Positions 1-23,526 of a DNA stretch of 64,000 bases are shown piece after piece (within the stretch, counting starts at the first letter, position 1; each line of letters opens with the position of its first letter). The notes under the pieces were generated by a model. That model did not search any database and was not told the DNA's origin. It worked only from the letters and a program-made list of their open reading frames with translations. Both the position numbers and the translations under genes were made by a program. The stretch comes from Bimastos eiseni (lineage: Eukaryota; Annelida; Clitellata; Crassiclitellata; Lumbricidae). The stretch lies in contig OY365807.1 of the NCBI GenBank assembly GCA_959347315.1, forward strand, positions 32,981,660 through 33,045,659. Direction: 5' to 3'.

Positions 1-92
1 CATGCATACATACATGCATACGTGCGTACATACATACGTACGTACATACGTACGTGCGTACATACGAACATACATAGGCCTACATATACATG
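1..92. repeat. CATA/CGTA tetranucleotide repeat
   Basis: The window opens with about 90 bases of imperfect CATA, CATG and CGTA units. It forms a spurious open frame of alternating H, T and Y residues. No coding function is inferred. Confidence 0.85.
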
Positions 93-93
93 G

Positions 94-99
94 TTTATT
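94..99 (-). terminator. putative polyadenylation signal of the Shisa-like gene
   Basis: TTTATT on the plus strand reads AATAAA on the minus strand, about 200 bases past the stop codon of the Shisa-like gene. It is the only perfect signal I see close behind the stop. No transcript evidence is available, so this is a position-based inference. Confidence 0.3.
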
Positions 100-299
100 C
101 TATTTTCTTTCGATAGAATGTGATCCGTTTCAGAATGAAATCTCATCTCTATTGACGGTCATTCTTGAGTCAGCTGAGCCCTTTGATCCCTCTGATCTGA
201 ACTGGTTGTTGACAATAGGATTCTACTTATGAAGATCGATTCTGTATCGATCAATATGCTATGCAGACCCTATAATGATGATCGATGAGGGTCTACAGA

Positions 300-10921
<10,622 letters not shown>

Positions 10922-11744
10922 GGTATAATCTCGGCTCCTCGCTTTAGATTAGTTTAGCAGAAGTAGACACAGCAAAGGTGTACCGCCGGTAGGAGGTGAA
11001 TAGTCCGATAAAACGTATGTATTCAGTACACGTATACATGTATTCAGCATACATGTATAGCCTCTACATGTACTGAATATATGTGCATGTTCACCTCCGA
11101 TAAACCGATAAAAACACACATAATTATATACATACATACATATATAATATATATATAATATGTTTGTGTGTGTATATATACTCTTGGAGGTGGATGGAGA
11201 GGGTGAGATGGAGTATTGTCTCCACAGGGAGTGATGCATGGGTCGTTTCAGTGGATTATTGCCATCTGATGGTCGGCGCTTCATACAGCGGGGGTCAGTG
11301 GATGATTGCTGTGGAGCGGCGGTGTTTGCAGTCATCCATCAATCGGTTAGCTCCGTCTGTCGAGGTCTTATAACTTCTGGCATTTGACGCTGACGGACTG
11401 AAGCCACGCGCAGCTTCATACACCCCGCCACCCCTCTCCCACTCATCCACCGTCTACTCCCTCCTTCACACCCCTTCCGTTCTCACCTTGTCTTCTCCCA
11501 CTCCTCCACCCACTCTTCTGTCTTCTTCATTATCTCTCTGCCCGTCTTTCCATCTCTATCATCAATAAGATCATCCACACCATCTCCTCCCCTTCTCTTT
11601 CTTCATCTTTCCCTTCTCCTCGTTCTCTATGCCCGCTTCTCCTTCCTCTTTTCGCCGTGTTGACGTGTGCCTCTGTCTTTCTAACCTTCTACCGATTCGT
11701 GTGGATAACCTCGAATGGACGTGGTCGATGGGTCGTATAATCAT

Positions 11745-11835
11745 GTATAATTTAATAGTGTAATATGTAATAATATAATGTAATATAACATGTAATAATA
11801 GTGTAATATGTAATACTATAATGTAATATACAATG
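11745..11835. repeat. AT-rich imperfect tandem repeat (TAATATGTAATA units)
   Basis: Runs of TAATATGTAATA and TAATGTAATATA units. Low-complexity DNA without a gene. Confidence 0.7.
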
Positions 11836-11894
11836 AAAGTGTGCGTATATGCGTATTGGGCAGTTCTTTGTCTGCTCTATACTGCAGGACAAGT

Positions 11895-12015
11895 CTTGTT
11901 TAGTTTACTAAAGCTGAATTCTCCAGCTGAGATAACCCGGCTGAAAACATTTTTCAGCTTCACAGTTCATGGGTTCGATACCAGCTAACCTAATAATGGT
12001 GACTCAGCCTTCAAC
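11895..12015 (+). mobile_element. possible tRNA-derived SINE
   Basis: CATGGGTTCGATACC matches a B-box and is followed by non-tRNA sequence running into a TA microsatellite at 12019-12043. The A-box region is weak. Confidence 0.35.
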
Positions 12016-12018
12016 TCC

Positions 12019-12050
<32 letters not shown>

Positions 12051-12122
12051 ACAATTAGTTGGCAATATACACGATGGATGAACGCCTTACATAGGCTGCC
12101 ATATATATATATATATATATAT
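12019..12122. repeat. paired TA microsatellites
   Basis: Two (TA)n tracts, about 12019-12043 and 12102-12122, flank a 58-bp unique spacer. Together they can form a cruciform. Confidence 0.8.
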
Positions 12123-12453
12123 AATCTAAAATTTCTAAATTCATCTGTTACTAATGTAATCATTTAATTTTGTTGCTCACTTGTCAGTTTGAATCAATAA
12201 AAGAATATTATTATTTACAATCATGAGGCAGTTTATGACCTTTACCGAAACCTTGTACATACGTGAGTGTGCTTACTCACTCTCCCATAGAATCGCACTT
12301 TCAGGCCGTTTCATCTACAGCTGATTCAGCGCATGACGAAGGTGCTTTCAAGTCATACGTAAAAGCATGAAACGTTTGAAAGGGCAAAACCATAGGAAAA
12401 CATAGGACCAGCATCTCAAGCAAAAAATCCGTCTGGTATATCGTGCGCTATTA

Positions 12454-12510
12454 TATAATATGCTACTTAATATGCTACTTAATATGTTACTTAATATGCT
12501 ACTTACTATA
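12454..12510. repeat. short tandem repeat, ATATGCTACTTA units
   Basis: Four to five copies of a 14-bp unit (TTAATATGCTACTT). Confidence 0.85.
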
Positions 12511-12904
12511 AGCCTACTGCTACAGTAAAATGGTTGAATAAATGGCAGCTGTCAAGTCGTCGAATTAGCGCTTATTGCTGAAGAATTACGCCTTAGCGAT
12601 ACGATTTCACGTTTCATTAGAACTTCTGGCTCTCGCGTATGCAGTCTTAAAGTGCGTATCGCTGTCGTAAATGGAAATGTACGATCATGTCGTCATCACT
12701 CTACAGAAGGAAAAAAGTTTTGTTTTGCATTTGTGTTGAGATTCAAATGGAGATTAAAGTACTAAGAATTCTTTAGTACAAGGAGGGAAGCATCACATCC
12801 CATGCAGTTGGTGGAAAGCCGTAACCGTATCTGCACAACAGATGAAAGAACGTCTGACCTTCGACAGGTGCTTTGAGGTCAGGGTGCGTAATAAACTCGT
12901 ATTA

Positions 12905-13065
12905 GTTCTACCTCGATCATCGGTCTAGTGGTTAACGCGTCGGGCTGTCAATCAGAGGGTCGGGGGTTCGCGCCAGGACAGAATGTTGGTTTCTTTCTAT
13001 AGCCAACTCAGCCATACTGACCGTATGCACTGTCGATGACAGTTCAGGCGATGATGATGATGATG
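12905..13065 (+). mobile_element. tRNA-derived SINE
   Basis: A tRNA-Asp-like head: A-box-like GGTCTAGTGGTTAACGCG, a GTC triplet in the anticodon position, and B-box-like GGGGGTTCGCGCC. There is no matching acceptor stem. The body continues for about 80 bases to a GATGAT tail. I read this as a SINE, not a functional tRNA gene. Confidence 0.65.
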
Positions 13066-13324
13066 ATAAAACTTGCCACCTGGTCTCAATTGCCATGGCA
13101 AAGAAGACTTAAGAAATGTGAAGTCTATAACACGGTATAGGCTTATCCAATGCTTTACTGAAACTCCTCTTACAATGCCATACGCAAGCACGAAAGAAGG
13201 AATAAGTTCATGCATGAGTTTAATTAAGAAGCGTTCGTACATATACGTGTATAGGCAATGACAATATATTAGCTAAAGGACTGAATTCTTCCGTGGAATG
13301 CCGTTAACACATGCTAATCAGCCG

Positions 13325-13341
13325 CAACAGGCTAACAGCAG

Positions 13342-13373
<32 letters not shown>

Positions 13374-13395
13374 GCGGCAACAGCTGCAGTAACAA
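13325..13395. repeat. CAG/CAA microsatellite
   Basis: AACAGCAGCAACAACAACAA and similar units. It is in no long open frame. Confidence 0.85.
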
Positions 13396-13986
13396 CATTC
13401 GTGGTTGTCGAGTGAATTGAAATGCGGCTGCTGGATGCATCCGTGGTTCCATGATTAGATGATCCATCAAGCAAACACCTATAGTGGTATTAGACCCGTG
13501 GAATTCATCAACGGAGATCTAGCTGTTCTTAACCATCATCCAGTGATCATCGCTAACAGCTGCCTCTCACTAACAAGAAACGTTGGTCTAATTGCATGGC
13601 AGGCGCCTCCAACGGACATCGCGTAAGCAACAGTTCTAGTAGATCTTCGACAGGTGAAGAAGAAGAAATCCGCAGGTCAAGTCACCTGTCGTAAAAAATT
13701 CCTCAAATTTTTGGGAAATAATCAGCGATCCTCCGGTTATATATATAATTGTATCGTCATTATAAAACGTATGTATATGTGAACGTATGCTTGCATGCAC
13801 ATCTAAGTATACATCTATGCATACACGCGCAATGTATACGGCGTATACGGTATACTGTGAAACTATGAGTGTATCAATGCATTTTGCATAACGCCATCTA
13901 ATTACCTCACAAAGCGCAGCACGCTTGACTCTATGTATAAACCGCTTCTGAGTAGATGTCTTGAAGGGGCGCTATGTAAATCCTTC

Positions 13987-14033
13987 AAATACATAAATAT
14001 ACATAAATATACATAAATATACATAAATATACT
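13987..14033. repeat. 11-bp tandem repeat (ATACATAAAT)
   Basis: Four perfect copies of ATAAATATAC with period 11 (one extra A). Confidence 0.88.
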
Positions 14034-14090
14034 GGGCATTTGCAACAGTCCTATATCCATAGCTACGTGTATGCATGTGTAGCAGACGAT

Positions 14091-14164
14091 TCTATTCCAT
14101 TGTATTTTCTTCCATCGTGTACCTCTCGTAGTCTACACGATGGAAGAAAAGGCAATGGAATAGA
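14091..14164. ncRNA. 74-nt near-perfect hairpin (candidate small-RNA precursor or miniature palindrome)
   Basis: Left arm 14091-14121 and right arm 14134-14164 are 31 bases each, with only two adjacent mismatches, and enclose a 12-base loop (CCTCTCGTAGTC). The surrounding DNA is not repetitive. Size and loop suit a microRNA-like precursor, but near-perfect pairing is also expected of a recent palindromic duplication. No homology to a known microRNA is claimed. Confidence 0.4.
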
Positions 14165-16040
14165 TTTTTGTGCAGAAGCATGGTACAGGCATATCTCCAA
14201 ATGCAGCAGCAGCAGGTTCAGACTGGGCTATTTGAGACCTAGATGTTTTTACCTACTTGGCCCATAAAATGCAGCATTATAGAAATATTGAATATAGACT
14301 AGATATCGTCAATGCATAGCAGAGGCAAGAGGTTTGTCTAGTAGTCTAGTGAAATTTTGCCTTTACTGTGTACGATTGCAGACATATAAATAATTTTAGC
14401 CAGTAGAAGCCTAGCTAGTGCAGAGCACAGTAGAAGATGAAACAGATCGGCTACTATAGGCTATAGTCACTGTGTACTATGCACCTAATGTACTTAGGCC
14501 TTAGGGCCGTTACTTCTTTAATAACGACTACTTACAGGCATCCTGCCTGAGCGTTTAAACAACAATATAAATTATTGACCAGTACCAGAATACTGGTATA
14601 CTTTGCAGGCTTCAAGGCTTGTTAATTTGGATCAAAAGAAAATGTGCATTTCGTCATCTGCGAAATATCTAAGCAGATGTCCAGTTTCTATAATTCCGTG
14701 AAAAATGAGTCAGAAGTGTTTGCAGCATTGGACAGAAACCCCCAAAATACAGTGTAATAAAACTTAACGTAGATAAATCATATCAACACATCAACATCGC
14801 ACAACAACGTTCCATTAAAAAAATTGAATACATCTGTTTGTGAGAAATTTATAATAGGTTTGCATTAATTGAACTCACAAAGATTACCATTTACACGTCG
14901 TCCACCAGAAAACATTGATGTGATATGATAAAATTAAGCAACATCCAATAATCAACGCGTGTATTCGTTAAATGCTCGTGGACATATAGGCCTATTACGG
15001 ATTTTCAATAAAATAATTCTAATTGTCTGGCTTGGCAAATATGGCACACTATAATCCAGTCAATTGTGTAGCGTCATAGGCTACTCTTGTATCTCCTGCA
15101 TTCAAGCATCAAACTTTTTCAGCAGATACTACAGACGATATCTGCTTGCATACGCTATGGACGCCGTATTAAAGTACGACAAAAGTTTTCTCGAAGCAGG
15201 ACATAGGACTACGAGAAGTAATTTTCGTTGAATATCTTTAAAACGATCTGTCATATCTCTAAGTAATTGAAACTAAAGAAAGATATAAAATCTACTACTT
15301 TCGGGGGAAACATGGAGATACGACAAAATAATTATCAGACAGCAATCTGTTAAGACAGTTTAATTAATCAGGGTCAATCCACGGTCTGGTTCGCACGAAG
15401 CATTTTTATTTGCAACTTAAAAATTCAGGCGTAAAACCGATAGCTTAGCCATTTCGATAAGTCTATTAAGATAAGTTCATTAAGTCTACATATATATATA
15501 TATGTATGTATGTATATATACAATATGATAATATATATAGTACTGAGTGAGCGCACGCAATAGCGCAACATAAATATAGTCACGAGTGTGAATTGCAATT
15601 AAAGAATGAAGCAGATTTAAATTAGCAACGAATTGAGTCATTACCCCGGATGAAACGCCACGGTGACAGCAAGAAGCACTGCGTCAAACATGACTACGCT
15701 AACACGACATCGCTTAAGTAATTACGTCATCGTTTAAATACTGTGAGTAACGTAAACAGAATTTAGTTGTTCCGACCTCGGACGGTGGCGAAATGAGTAT
15801 TGTCGATAACAGCACTTACTCCAAGTAGCCAAATTACCGCACCTCATGTGGCCGCAAGGTGCGACCGCACCCCTTGCACTCCCCATGCGCCGTCACAGAG
15901 CTTAAAACTAAAAAAAATTAAGTGTGAACCTAAAAGAAAATAGGTCTAGGCCTATTTTAAGATTTTTTAACCAGTGGCCTGTGTACATTTGCCAGCATAC
16001 ATGTAAGCCTATATATGACTGCATTCCATTATAACGTATT

Positions 16041-17290
16041 TACGAAATTATATAGCGTCTCTCACAATATGATAACCTAATCAGAGGCACTCCCAGTGCG
16101 AAAAAGGGAAGTATTAAGGGAACGGGCAGAAACAGTAGTGCCCCAGATAACATCTCAGCACGAGTCATGACAGGAAGGTCATTCCACAGCAAAGGGCCAA
16201 CAAAGGCACAGGCACGATGCTGTGCTGTGGCAGTCCGTGACCGAGGTTTTATACAGAGAGAGCGGAGAGAACGACCAGAGGTAACTGAGAATGGCCGATA
16301 TAAAGGTCACAGAGATAGCGTAGAGCTTGACCCAAACTCTTTTTAATATATGTAGGTGAGAAGGAGAATTTTAAGTATTCTCCTAACAGTTAGTGAAAAC
16401 TATTGAAGTCATAAAAGTCAAAATACGAGAGAAGCGAGAAAGTCGGACAATAATGTATACAAGCATCTGTATTCTGTATTCGGTATAGATTGGAGCGGAG
16501 CTCGACGGAGCATAGGTAGGTAAACACAAGTAGCGAGTTACAGTGGTCAACGCGGGAACATCAACCATGGAAGAAAATCATGGTCGGACAGATAGTTGAG
16601 TTGCACGTGAATCATAAAAACTGAGTCAAGATATGTTGGAGATAATGTGTAGAGAAGGAAGGTGAACGGTATGTGTATAGAGTTAACACCCAGGTCAAGG
16701 ACATCACCAAAATGTAAATGAAGGGAACCGCATGGCAAGCAATGTGTAATCAAGTCTAACCAGCTGCTGGCGATTTTCCAGTACAATCAATTGAGTCTTG
16801 AAAGAGTTCAAGAGTGAAAGATGATTTGACCACGACCAGCAGTTGAGGTCAGCAAAGAGAAATTCTGTAGATTGGTAAACACTAAACAGCAAGCTGATGG
16901 GAAGAGGAGCCAAGTCATGGAGGTTGGCCAGGACATCATAAGCATAGAGATTACACGAAGCCAAGTGTTTAGCAAGGAGATGAGGAATATCAGCTGTATA
17001 CATGACATTATAAAGAAATGGACCCAGTAGGGATCCTTGAGGAGCCCCGAATTCATAGATAGTTGCGATAGAGGTACCCATGAGGAGAGACTCGCATAGA
17101 ATAACCATTTGGGTATGATCAGTAAGATATCAGCGAAGTCAAAGAAGAGGAATGTCATTAGAACGAAAGAAGATTTTAAGGCGACGCAATATAGAATAGC
17201 ATGGTCGATCATATCGAATGCTAAAGATATATCAAAAAGTGCTAAGATTGTAGAATGGGATTGATTTATTCATAACTTGCAGAATAGATA
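16041..17290 (-). pseudogene. CR1/L2-like LINE ORF2 remnant (RT and C-terminus)
   Basis: Reading the minus strand: FDMIDHAIL-type motif near 17210, then GAPQGSLLGPFLYNVMYTAD with YAYDV in place of the catalytic YADD (about 17050-16930), then RTATAQHRACAFVGPLLWND near 16230. The 3' end has CGCACTGGGAGTGCCTCTGA, also found in the LINE at 63290. The order is that of a non-LTR ORF2, but frames are broken and the first catalytic Asp is replaced by Tyr in the YADD box. Dead copy. Confidence 0.82.
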
Positions 17291-17299
17291 GATGTCAGA

Positions 17300-18200
17300 G
17301 AGAAGAGAAAGATCAGTTTCAGTTGGTTGAGTGGTGAGCTCTAATTCCAGAATGCTTTGGCGGGAGAAAGCTCGATTGCTTGAGCAATGGAAGATGTTGC
17401 AACAAATCGTCCTAAGGCCTTTGACATAAAGATTTTAAAAAGAGAGATACATGCATTCATGCATACATATGCGTAACAATGTATGTTCTCATGAATCTAC
17501 GTATGTGCATGCATCCGCCTACGTATGAACTATTAATACATGTTTGTACAACCTTTAACCTGAGCGCACATTCCTTAGTTTGAAGGATTGAACCTTTGCT
17601 GTGAAGAGACGTTGAGGTCTAATTGATAAATGTCTGTTTCAAAGAATCTCGAAATGTGAGTCATTTTAAATGTCTAGTTGACTTGATTTAGGTTTAAGTG
17701 TCGCTTACATTTCGGTTGACGACTTGACCTCAGCTGCGATAAAGCGCCAACTGAAAGCACAACAACACCAGAGGATTTATATAGCGTCATCTGTTGACTC
17801 TGTTATCATAAATTCTGTGCATAAACTTTTTTGCAGGGATGTCTATTCGCGTCTATACAAACGATGCCTGCATGGACATTAAAATGCATTTTCCTTTCGA
17901 CACGCATTCTCATGTAGTTATACCTACTCCACCCACCGTCTACTGCATACCCTCACCCTTTCTGTCTTCCCCATTCCTAGTCTTTCTCCCATTCCGTTCC
18001 TCTCTCTTCTCCCTTTTCCGTCTCTTCTGCCTACTGTTGGATCCTGCTCCAATATTCCACTCCAGATGAGTTACACAGCAATAATTATGGCCAACAGCTG
18101 GACGAGGACTTATTGATGTATAATTTTGCTTTATCTGTTCATGTACGCTACATAAATATATAAGTGTGCTCATGTGTGTTTGTTTGTGTGGGCATATAGT
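17300..18200. other. no gene recognised
   Basis: Unique, mildly AT-rich sequence with a TC-rich patch (17960-18030). No motif or splice-supported exon was found. Confidence 0.5.
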
Positions 18201-18202
18201 AT

Positions 18203-18224
18203 GTTTGCATGTGTGTGTGTGTGT

Positions 18225-18292
<68 letters not shown>

Positions 18293-18299
18293 GTGTGTT
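18203..18299. repeat. TG dinucleotide microsatellite
   Basis: Nearly pure (TG)n with GTAT interruptions. Alternating C/V and H/T frames are artefacts. Confidence 0.95.
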
Positions 18300-18714
18300 T
18301 TGTGGGCGTGTATTTCTGACTTGTGGACGGCACATCCAATTTACGCCTAATTACCTGCTTTGAAATACGTGTGCATGTCTGCCCCTGCCTGCGGCGTGGA
18401 TATTAGACGTGCTAATGGATTTGAGCGGCCTAGATTAGGCCACTGACCCTATCTACTGGATTAGAGTTCGTGGTAGTGGGGTGTGGGGGTGGTGGTGATG
18501 GGGCAACAGTGTCCTATCAGGTTTCAGATTCTGAAGCATGAAAAATGAAGGCAACCAAGGCGTAGTAACTAGTCAATAAACTCTCGAAAACGAAATTCCA
18601 TTGCTCCTTAGAACGAGCATTGCTCGTTCGTCTTTAGAACTAAGAACGAAGGCTGTTTGGTTTAACTGCACATGCCAAATAATTGTTAATTATGCAAGTT
18701 CTGTAAAGCGAGAA

Positions 18715-18824
18715 AAAGAAGACGAAAAGGAAGACGAATGCAACGAAAAAAGAATGCGAGGCAGGAGACGAGGGGAAAGAAGAAGAAGAAGAAGACGACG
18801 ACGACGATGGCAAAGGCGATGACA

Positions 18825-18882
<58 letters not shown>

Positions 18883-19320
18883 TGAAGACGAAAACGATGA
18901 TCAAGAAGAGGGTGAAGAAAATGATGAAGAAGAAGATGATGATGAGGACGAGGAAGATAATGAGGAAGGCAAAGAAAGCATGATGAAGAAGCAGGTGAGG
19001 CAGACGAAGATGAAGAAATAGAAGATAACGAACACGAAGAGTAAGTGGATGTAAAAGAAGAAGATTCAATGATGATGTTAAAGAAAATTAGGAACATAAT
19101 AAAGAAAAAGGTGATGATGAAGACGATGACGATGACGTTGAGGCAAAGGATGATGATAAGGAGGAAGATGAAGAAGTAGAAGGTGTTGACGATGACGATG
19201 AAGAAGAATATTTCAGCGCTTGAAGGAGACTTAATTGATGATGACTCATTGATGAGTATGATGAAGAAGATAATGGTAATGAAAATGGTGCAGAGGAGGA
19301 AAAAGAAGAAGGGCATTCAT
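18715..19320. repeat. purine-rich GA/GAT tract
   Basis: About 600 bases of GAA, GAC, GAT and GAG units with a (GATGAC)n core at about 18822-18880. Long K/E/D-rich and F/L/V-rich frames arise from composition. Confidence 0.9.
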
Positions 19321-19329
19321 TTGGGCTCT

Positions 19330-20410
19330 CCTCAAAAGTACAATTATTAAGCCTATATTTAAATGTGCAGCCTATCATGTGTGCATGAGTGCGTATGATT
19401 TTCATGTATGTTTGTATGAATGTGTATGTTCATGTGTATGTTTCATGGTTGTCAACAATCATTTTTCGCTAATAACTATTTAAGAATTAGCAATGAGTCA
19501 GCCCTTAACTCCCAATAAATAATGACATATATACAAAGTTAATAATATCCGTTTTTTATCTTTTGAAAGTATTATTAATAGTTATCTGTTAAAAGTATTA
19601 TTAATGGTTGGTAACTGCTTAGTAGTTATTTGTTCATATCAGTATAGGCCCTAGTGTTGTTTATATTTTTTAATTCAAGGGTTATAATACAGAGGCTCCC
19701 TATCGAACACAGCAAGCAGTCTTCGTTTAATAGTTAAAACCAATTTAATCACTAAAATTAGTCACCGATTAATTGATTAATTACTCGCTAACACCCGCAG
19801 CCATATAGCATGTATGCAATTATATAGGTGTGTGTATGAAAGTAGGCATGTACGTATCTATGCAGGTGTGTTTATGTATAGATGAATACTGAATGTAAGT
19901 CTGAACCTGTAGTAGATCGTTCCATTCTTGGGTGGTCCAAAATTCAGCTGCGTATTGATTCGTTGATCACAAAATCCATTTACTAGCTAACAATCGAGTT
20001 TTCAAACGTTGCTAAATTCTCCGGAAGAAGCGTTTCTTCCAAATTCCATTAGAACTGTAAAACATCCGCAAACGTCAACTGTAATCTATAGGTTCCGTCG
20101 CCGCTTGGATTAGCTCGTATTCATCGGTTAAATACAAATTACGAGTAGGCTTATAGCACTCTTGTAACTTCGATTAAATTGCTTTGCGATCGTTCTCACT
20201 GACGCTGACTTAAGGATGTAGGCCCTACTATACAGACCATAAAAATTCGAATAGACCGATATTAACATTAACCATTGTAGATAATATGACTGTCTTGGTG
20301 ATGTCCGTCTCCTTCTCCCGACTCCACCCGCAACAAGAGACCTTGGCTTTGAAAGTTAACTGATCGGTTTCCAAGTGATGCCCATATCAGTGCCGCTAAA
20401 CGGGCCTATC
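19330..20410. other. no gene recognised
   Basis: AT-rich unique sequence. Nothing beyond short frames and a few ATGTATG repeats near 19390-19440. Confidence 0.5.
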
Positions 20411-20424
20411 GGATGAAGAGTACG

Positions 20425-20775
20425 TCCTCCTCCTCCTTTTCCTCTCCAGCTTCGTCAGGTTATTAATGATTCCTCCAACTTCGTTGCAGCCTCTCCGTAC
20501 GCAGAAGACAGAATTCCATTAGCAGCGAAAGTTGAGGATGGGAAAGACGCCGAGGAGGAGAAGAATATTAGGAGGCGAAAATGATAGATAAAAAGAGAGG
20601 AGGAGGAGGAGAAAGCGGGTATAGAAAAAGGAGGAGGAGAAGGAGGAGGAGAGGAGGAGGAGGAAGAAGAAGAGAAAGAGGGCATAGAATTGACGAAGGA
20701 TGAGGTGAAGGAGAGGCAGAGAAGAAGAAGGAGGAAGAGTAAAATAGAGGTAGAAGAAGAGAGGAGCGCTCGAGG
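20425..20775. repeat. GGA/GAAG purine tract
   Basis: GAGGAGGAGAAG-type repeats. The minus-strand serine-rich frame and the plus-strand R/K/E-rich frame are artefacts. Confidence 0.85.
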
Positions 20776-21768
20776 GCTAATCGTAATCTCCAAACTTCTA
20801 AAGCGCTTCTCGAAAGTAAGCGCAGGGCACCAGCTTATTCACGCGCGTTGCGCCGTATCAGAGGGGTTGCCTAGAGTAGTCCGAGCCAGGTCATAGTCCT
20901 GTTAATAGAAAGTCAGAGGGTTCACGAAATTATAGTTTCATTCGGATATCGGTGAAAGATAGTAAGCCACGGTGTATATAGTAATGATATTAAACAGAAC
21001 TGAAACACAGGTAATTCCCTCCATGACGAGAAAGGGTCAGTTTTTGAAATACCAATCTGTCGCCATGTGAAAGAGTCGAATGCCACTTAGATGAATAAAG
21101 TGGTTAATCGTACAAGCCCATCAGTCAATATCTCCAACTTTCAATATAGCTCCTCGTCTCGTTCAGTTCTCCAATTACTCGTCTCTGTCTTTGGTAATGC
21201 TGGATCTCGGATGGACAAACAACTTTACTCGCATCCTTCTAACACTGAATTCCTCAATTTAATATAAGCCAGTATCTCCAGAAACTTAATTGATTAGCGT
21301 CTGTTCAGTTAAGTTAATTGACTGCTGTTGTTTTGCTACACCATGTCCTTTGAGACCGTGTTAAAACCGTATGGGAGTCGGTAACTTTCCATTTGGGTTT
21401 TACGTAATCGTCGAATCATATGTTAGTGTTATATCAAACTGTTTTAGTCTCAATCGCAGCTGCCATAGTTTCTTGTCATCTTTGCAACAGCAATTGACTT
21501 CTTAAGCTCTTCTCGTGGAATCTCTAAAGAGATTTATACGAACTACAAATGTATAAAAAATTTCTCACAAAAACCGTAACTGTAACAGAAGCCTGCAACT
21601 GTAAATTAACAATGACCATAACCAAATATTTTTATTCATCACTGACAATCCATCAAAAAAGAAGCACATTGTGTACAACAATAAATAGAGAAGTCAAACC
21701 CTAAAGGGATCGTGGTCCTCTAACAGGGTCACCCATGTCGTTGCTGGTTGATTAAAACAGTTACTTTC

Positions 21769-22313
21769 AACATTCTCCAACGGTTAGTTACAACATCCTA
21801 CAACTATTAGTTACGACATCCTACAACAGTTAGTTACAAATTCTACAACAGTTAGTTACGACATTCTACAACAGTTAGTTACAAATTCTACAACAGTTAG
21901 TTACGACATCCTACAACAGTTAGTTACAAATTCTACAACAGTTAGTTACGACATCCTACAACAGTTAGTTACAAATTCTACAACAGTTAGTTACGACATC
22001 CTACAACAGTTAGTTACAAATTCTACAACAGTTAGTTACGACATCCTACAACAGTTAGTTACAAATTCTACAACAGTTAGTTACGACATCCTACAACAGT
22101 TAGTTACAAATTCTACAACAGTTAGTTACGACATCCTACAACAGTTAGTTACAAATTCTACAACAGTTAGTTACGACATCCTACAACAATTAGTCACAAC
22201 ATTATACAGCAGTTTTAATATAGTTACAAAATCTTACAACAATTAGTTCCGACATCCTACAACAGTTAGTTACAACATTCTACAACAGTTATAATAGTTA
22301 CAACATTCTACGT
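21769..22313. repeat. two-part minisatellite (23 + 22 bp = 45-bp higher-order unit)
   Basis: The core CTACAACAGTTAGTTAC alternates between a GACATC ending and an AAATT ending, giving an exact 45-bp period for about eight cycles between 21,850 and 22,180. Edge copies are divergent (ACAACATT endings). The homogeneous centre and decayed edges indicate unequal exchange or array turnover. Confidence 0.95.
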
Positions 22314-22479
22314 AATTATTTCGCTTTCCGGTTTTCCATAGGCTAGAGCCATAGACTCAGTTCAAAACCAGTTCTATCGTTTACAAGGCATTGCGATCTC
22401 ATCATCTGACCTATCTCCACTTCCTGCTCTCCCCTCTTGTCAGCAAATATTTCCCTCGCTGAACTGATACCGTGATTCT

Positions 22480-22640
22480 CACTGTGCCCTGTGCATCCTC
22501 ACATCAAAATAGTGTAGTCCCTGTTGGCTGCCTGGCGTTCCCGGTGGCTGGTCCGAGGCTTTGGAATGTACTGCCCAGTTGGGTACGTGCTGTCAGTTTT
22601 CTAATGTCTTTCAACCGTAAACTTTAAACTCATCTACTGC
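22480..22640 (+). pseudogene. CR1/L2-like LINE C-terminal fragment
   Basis: Plus-strand translation gives FPVAGPRLWNVLPSWVRAV, the conserved ORF2 C-terminal motif of CR1/L2-like LINEs. No other ORF2 part is intact nearby. Confidence 0.6.
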
Positions 22641-23181
22641 AGTGTGCGCGCCGCTATAGGTCTACTGATTGATGATTCGATGGCATGAAATACGATAAGT
22701 TTAAAACGTTCAACAAATACGAAAACGTTCAACAAAAACGAAAGCACAAAATCTTATTATAACTGAAAACATGTTGACGTGCGAAAACTATCGAAACGTT
22801 TAATTCACGCTGACAACTGAACATTAGTCAAATGATTCAAATACTAATTTATTATTTAAACATTCACAATTATCTAAAAATCAGCAGTGATGATTGAAAA
22901 CATTTAAGAAGACACGTGTAACGACGTATATTTATTTGCATAACTATCTTATAAGTTTTCTTGTTAGATGAGTGGCTACGTGATGAGGAGGAATCTGTAG
23001 ACCCTACGCATCAAGATTTAGTCGCATCATATCGCGATATCAGTATAATATCAGTAACTGATAATTATTATCATGTTGTCCTTGATTGCAAATGAACTAA
23101 AGTGTCAATCGAAATTTTGTAATCCGTAGTCTTTGTCGAATTCCTTTTGCCATCCTGTTCCTATTATATTTCCATTATCTG

Positions 23182-23187
23182 TTTATT
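23182..23187 (-). terminator. putative polyadenylation signal of the VWA5A-like gene
   Basis: AATAAA on the minus strand, about 340 bases past the stop at 23529-23527. Positional inference only. Confidence 0.3.
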
Positions 23188-23526
23188 TTCAAAAGCAACC
23201 TATCACCAAATTCACCATGCTATTGGTCAACACGCTCAAACTCCGCGATCAACTTGGATAGATGTAAAAGGGCAGAATATAATAGGCCCACACGCATAGA
23301 GAATCACAAGCACAACATCAATATACAAACCGATTTAAACACAAATCTTGTTAACCAACTGCAATAGGACATTATACAGACATTGTCTAGAGTTATAAAC
23401 ACGCCAGCTACAATATGCATATTGAGAAACAATCAATATCGTTAAAGACTGAAGTCACTGCTCGGCATATCATGCAGTTGATTTACAGATGCATGTCCCG
23501 ATCATAGAGGCGCAGACGGAGGTGGT

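Larger units (their letters stand above)
13400..16040. other. gene-less AT-rich stretch
   Basis: Apart from the 11-bp repeat and the hairpin noted separately, I see only AT-rich sequence, a TATATA tract near 15490 and short frames below 75 codons. No exon with convincing splice sites or family motif was found. Confidence 0.6.

Noticed and set aside
12905..13065. tRNA-Asp gene
   Set aside because: A- and B-box-like sequences are present but acceptor and anticodon stems do not pair and a SINE body follows.
18686..19405. Several long acidic or hydrophobic frames on both strands
   Set aside because: Products of the purine-rich GAA/GAT tract; similar frames appear in every reading direction.
21769..22313. 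Regular repeats that superficially look like a CRISPR array
   Set aside because: No distinct spacers; both sub-units are repeats, the genome is eukaryotic, and there are no cas genes.
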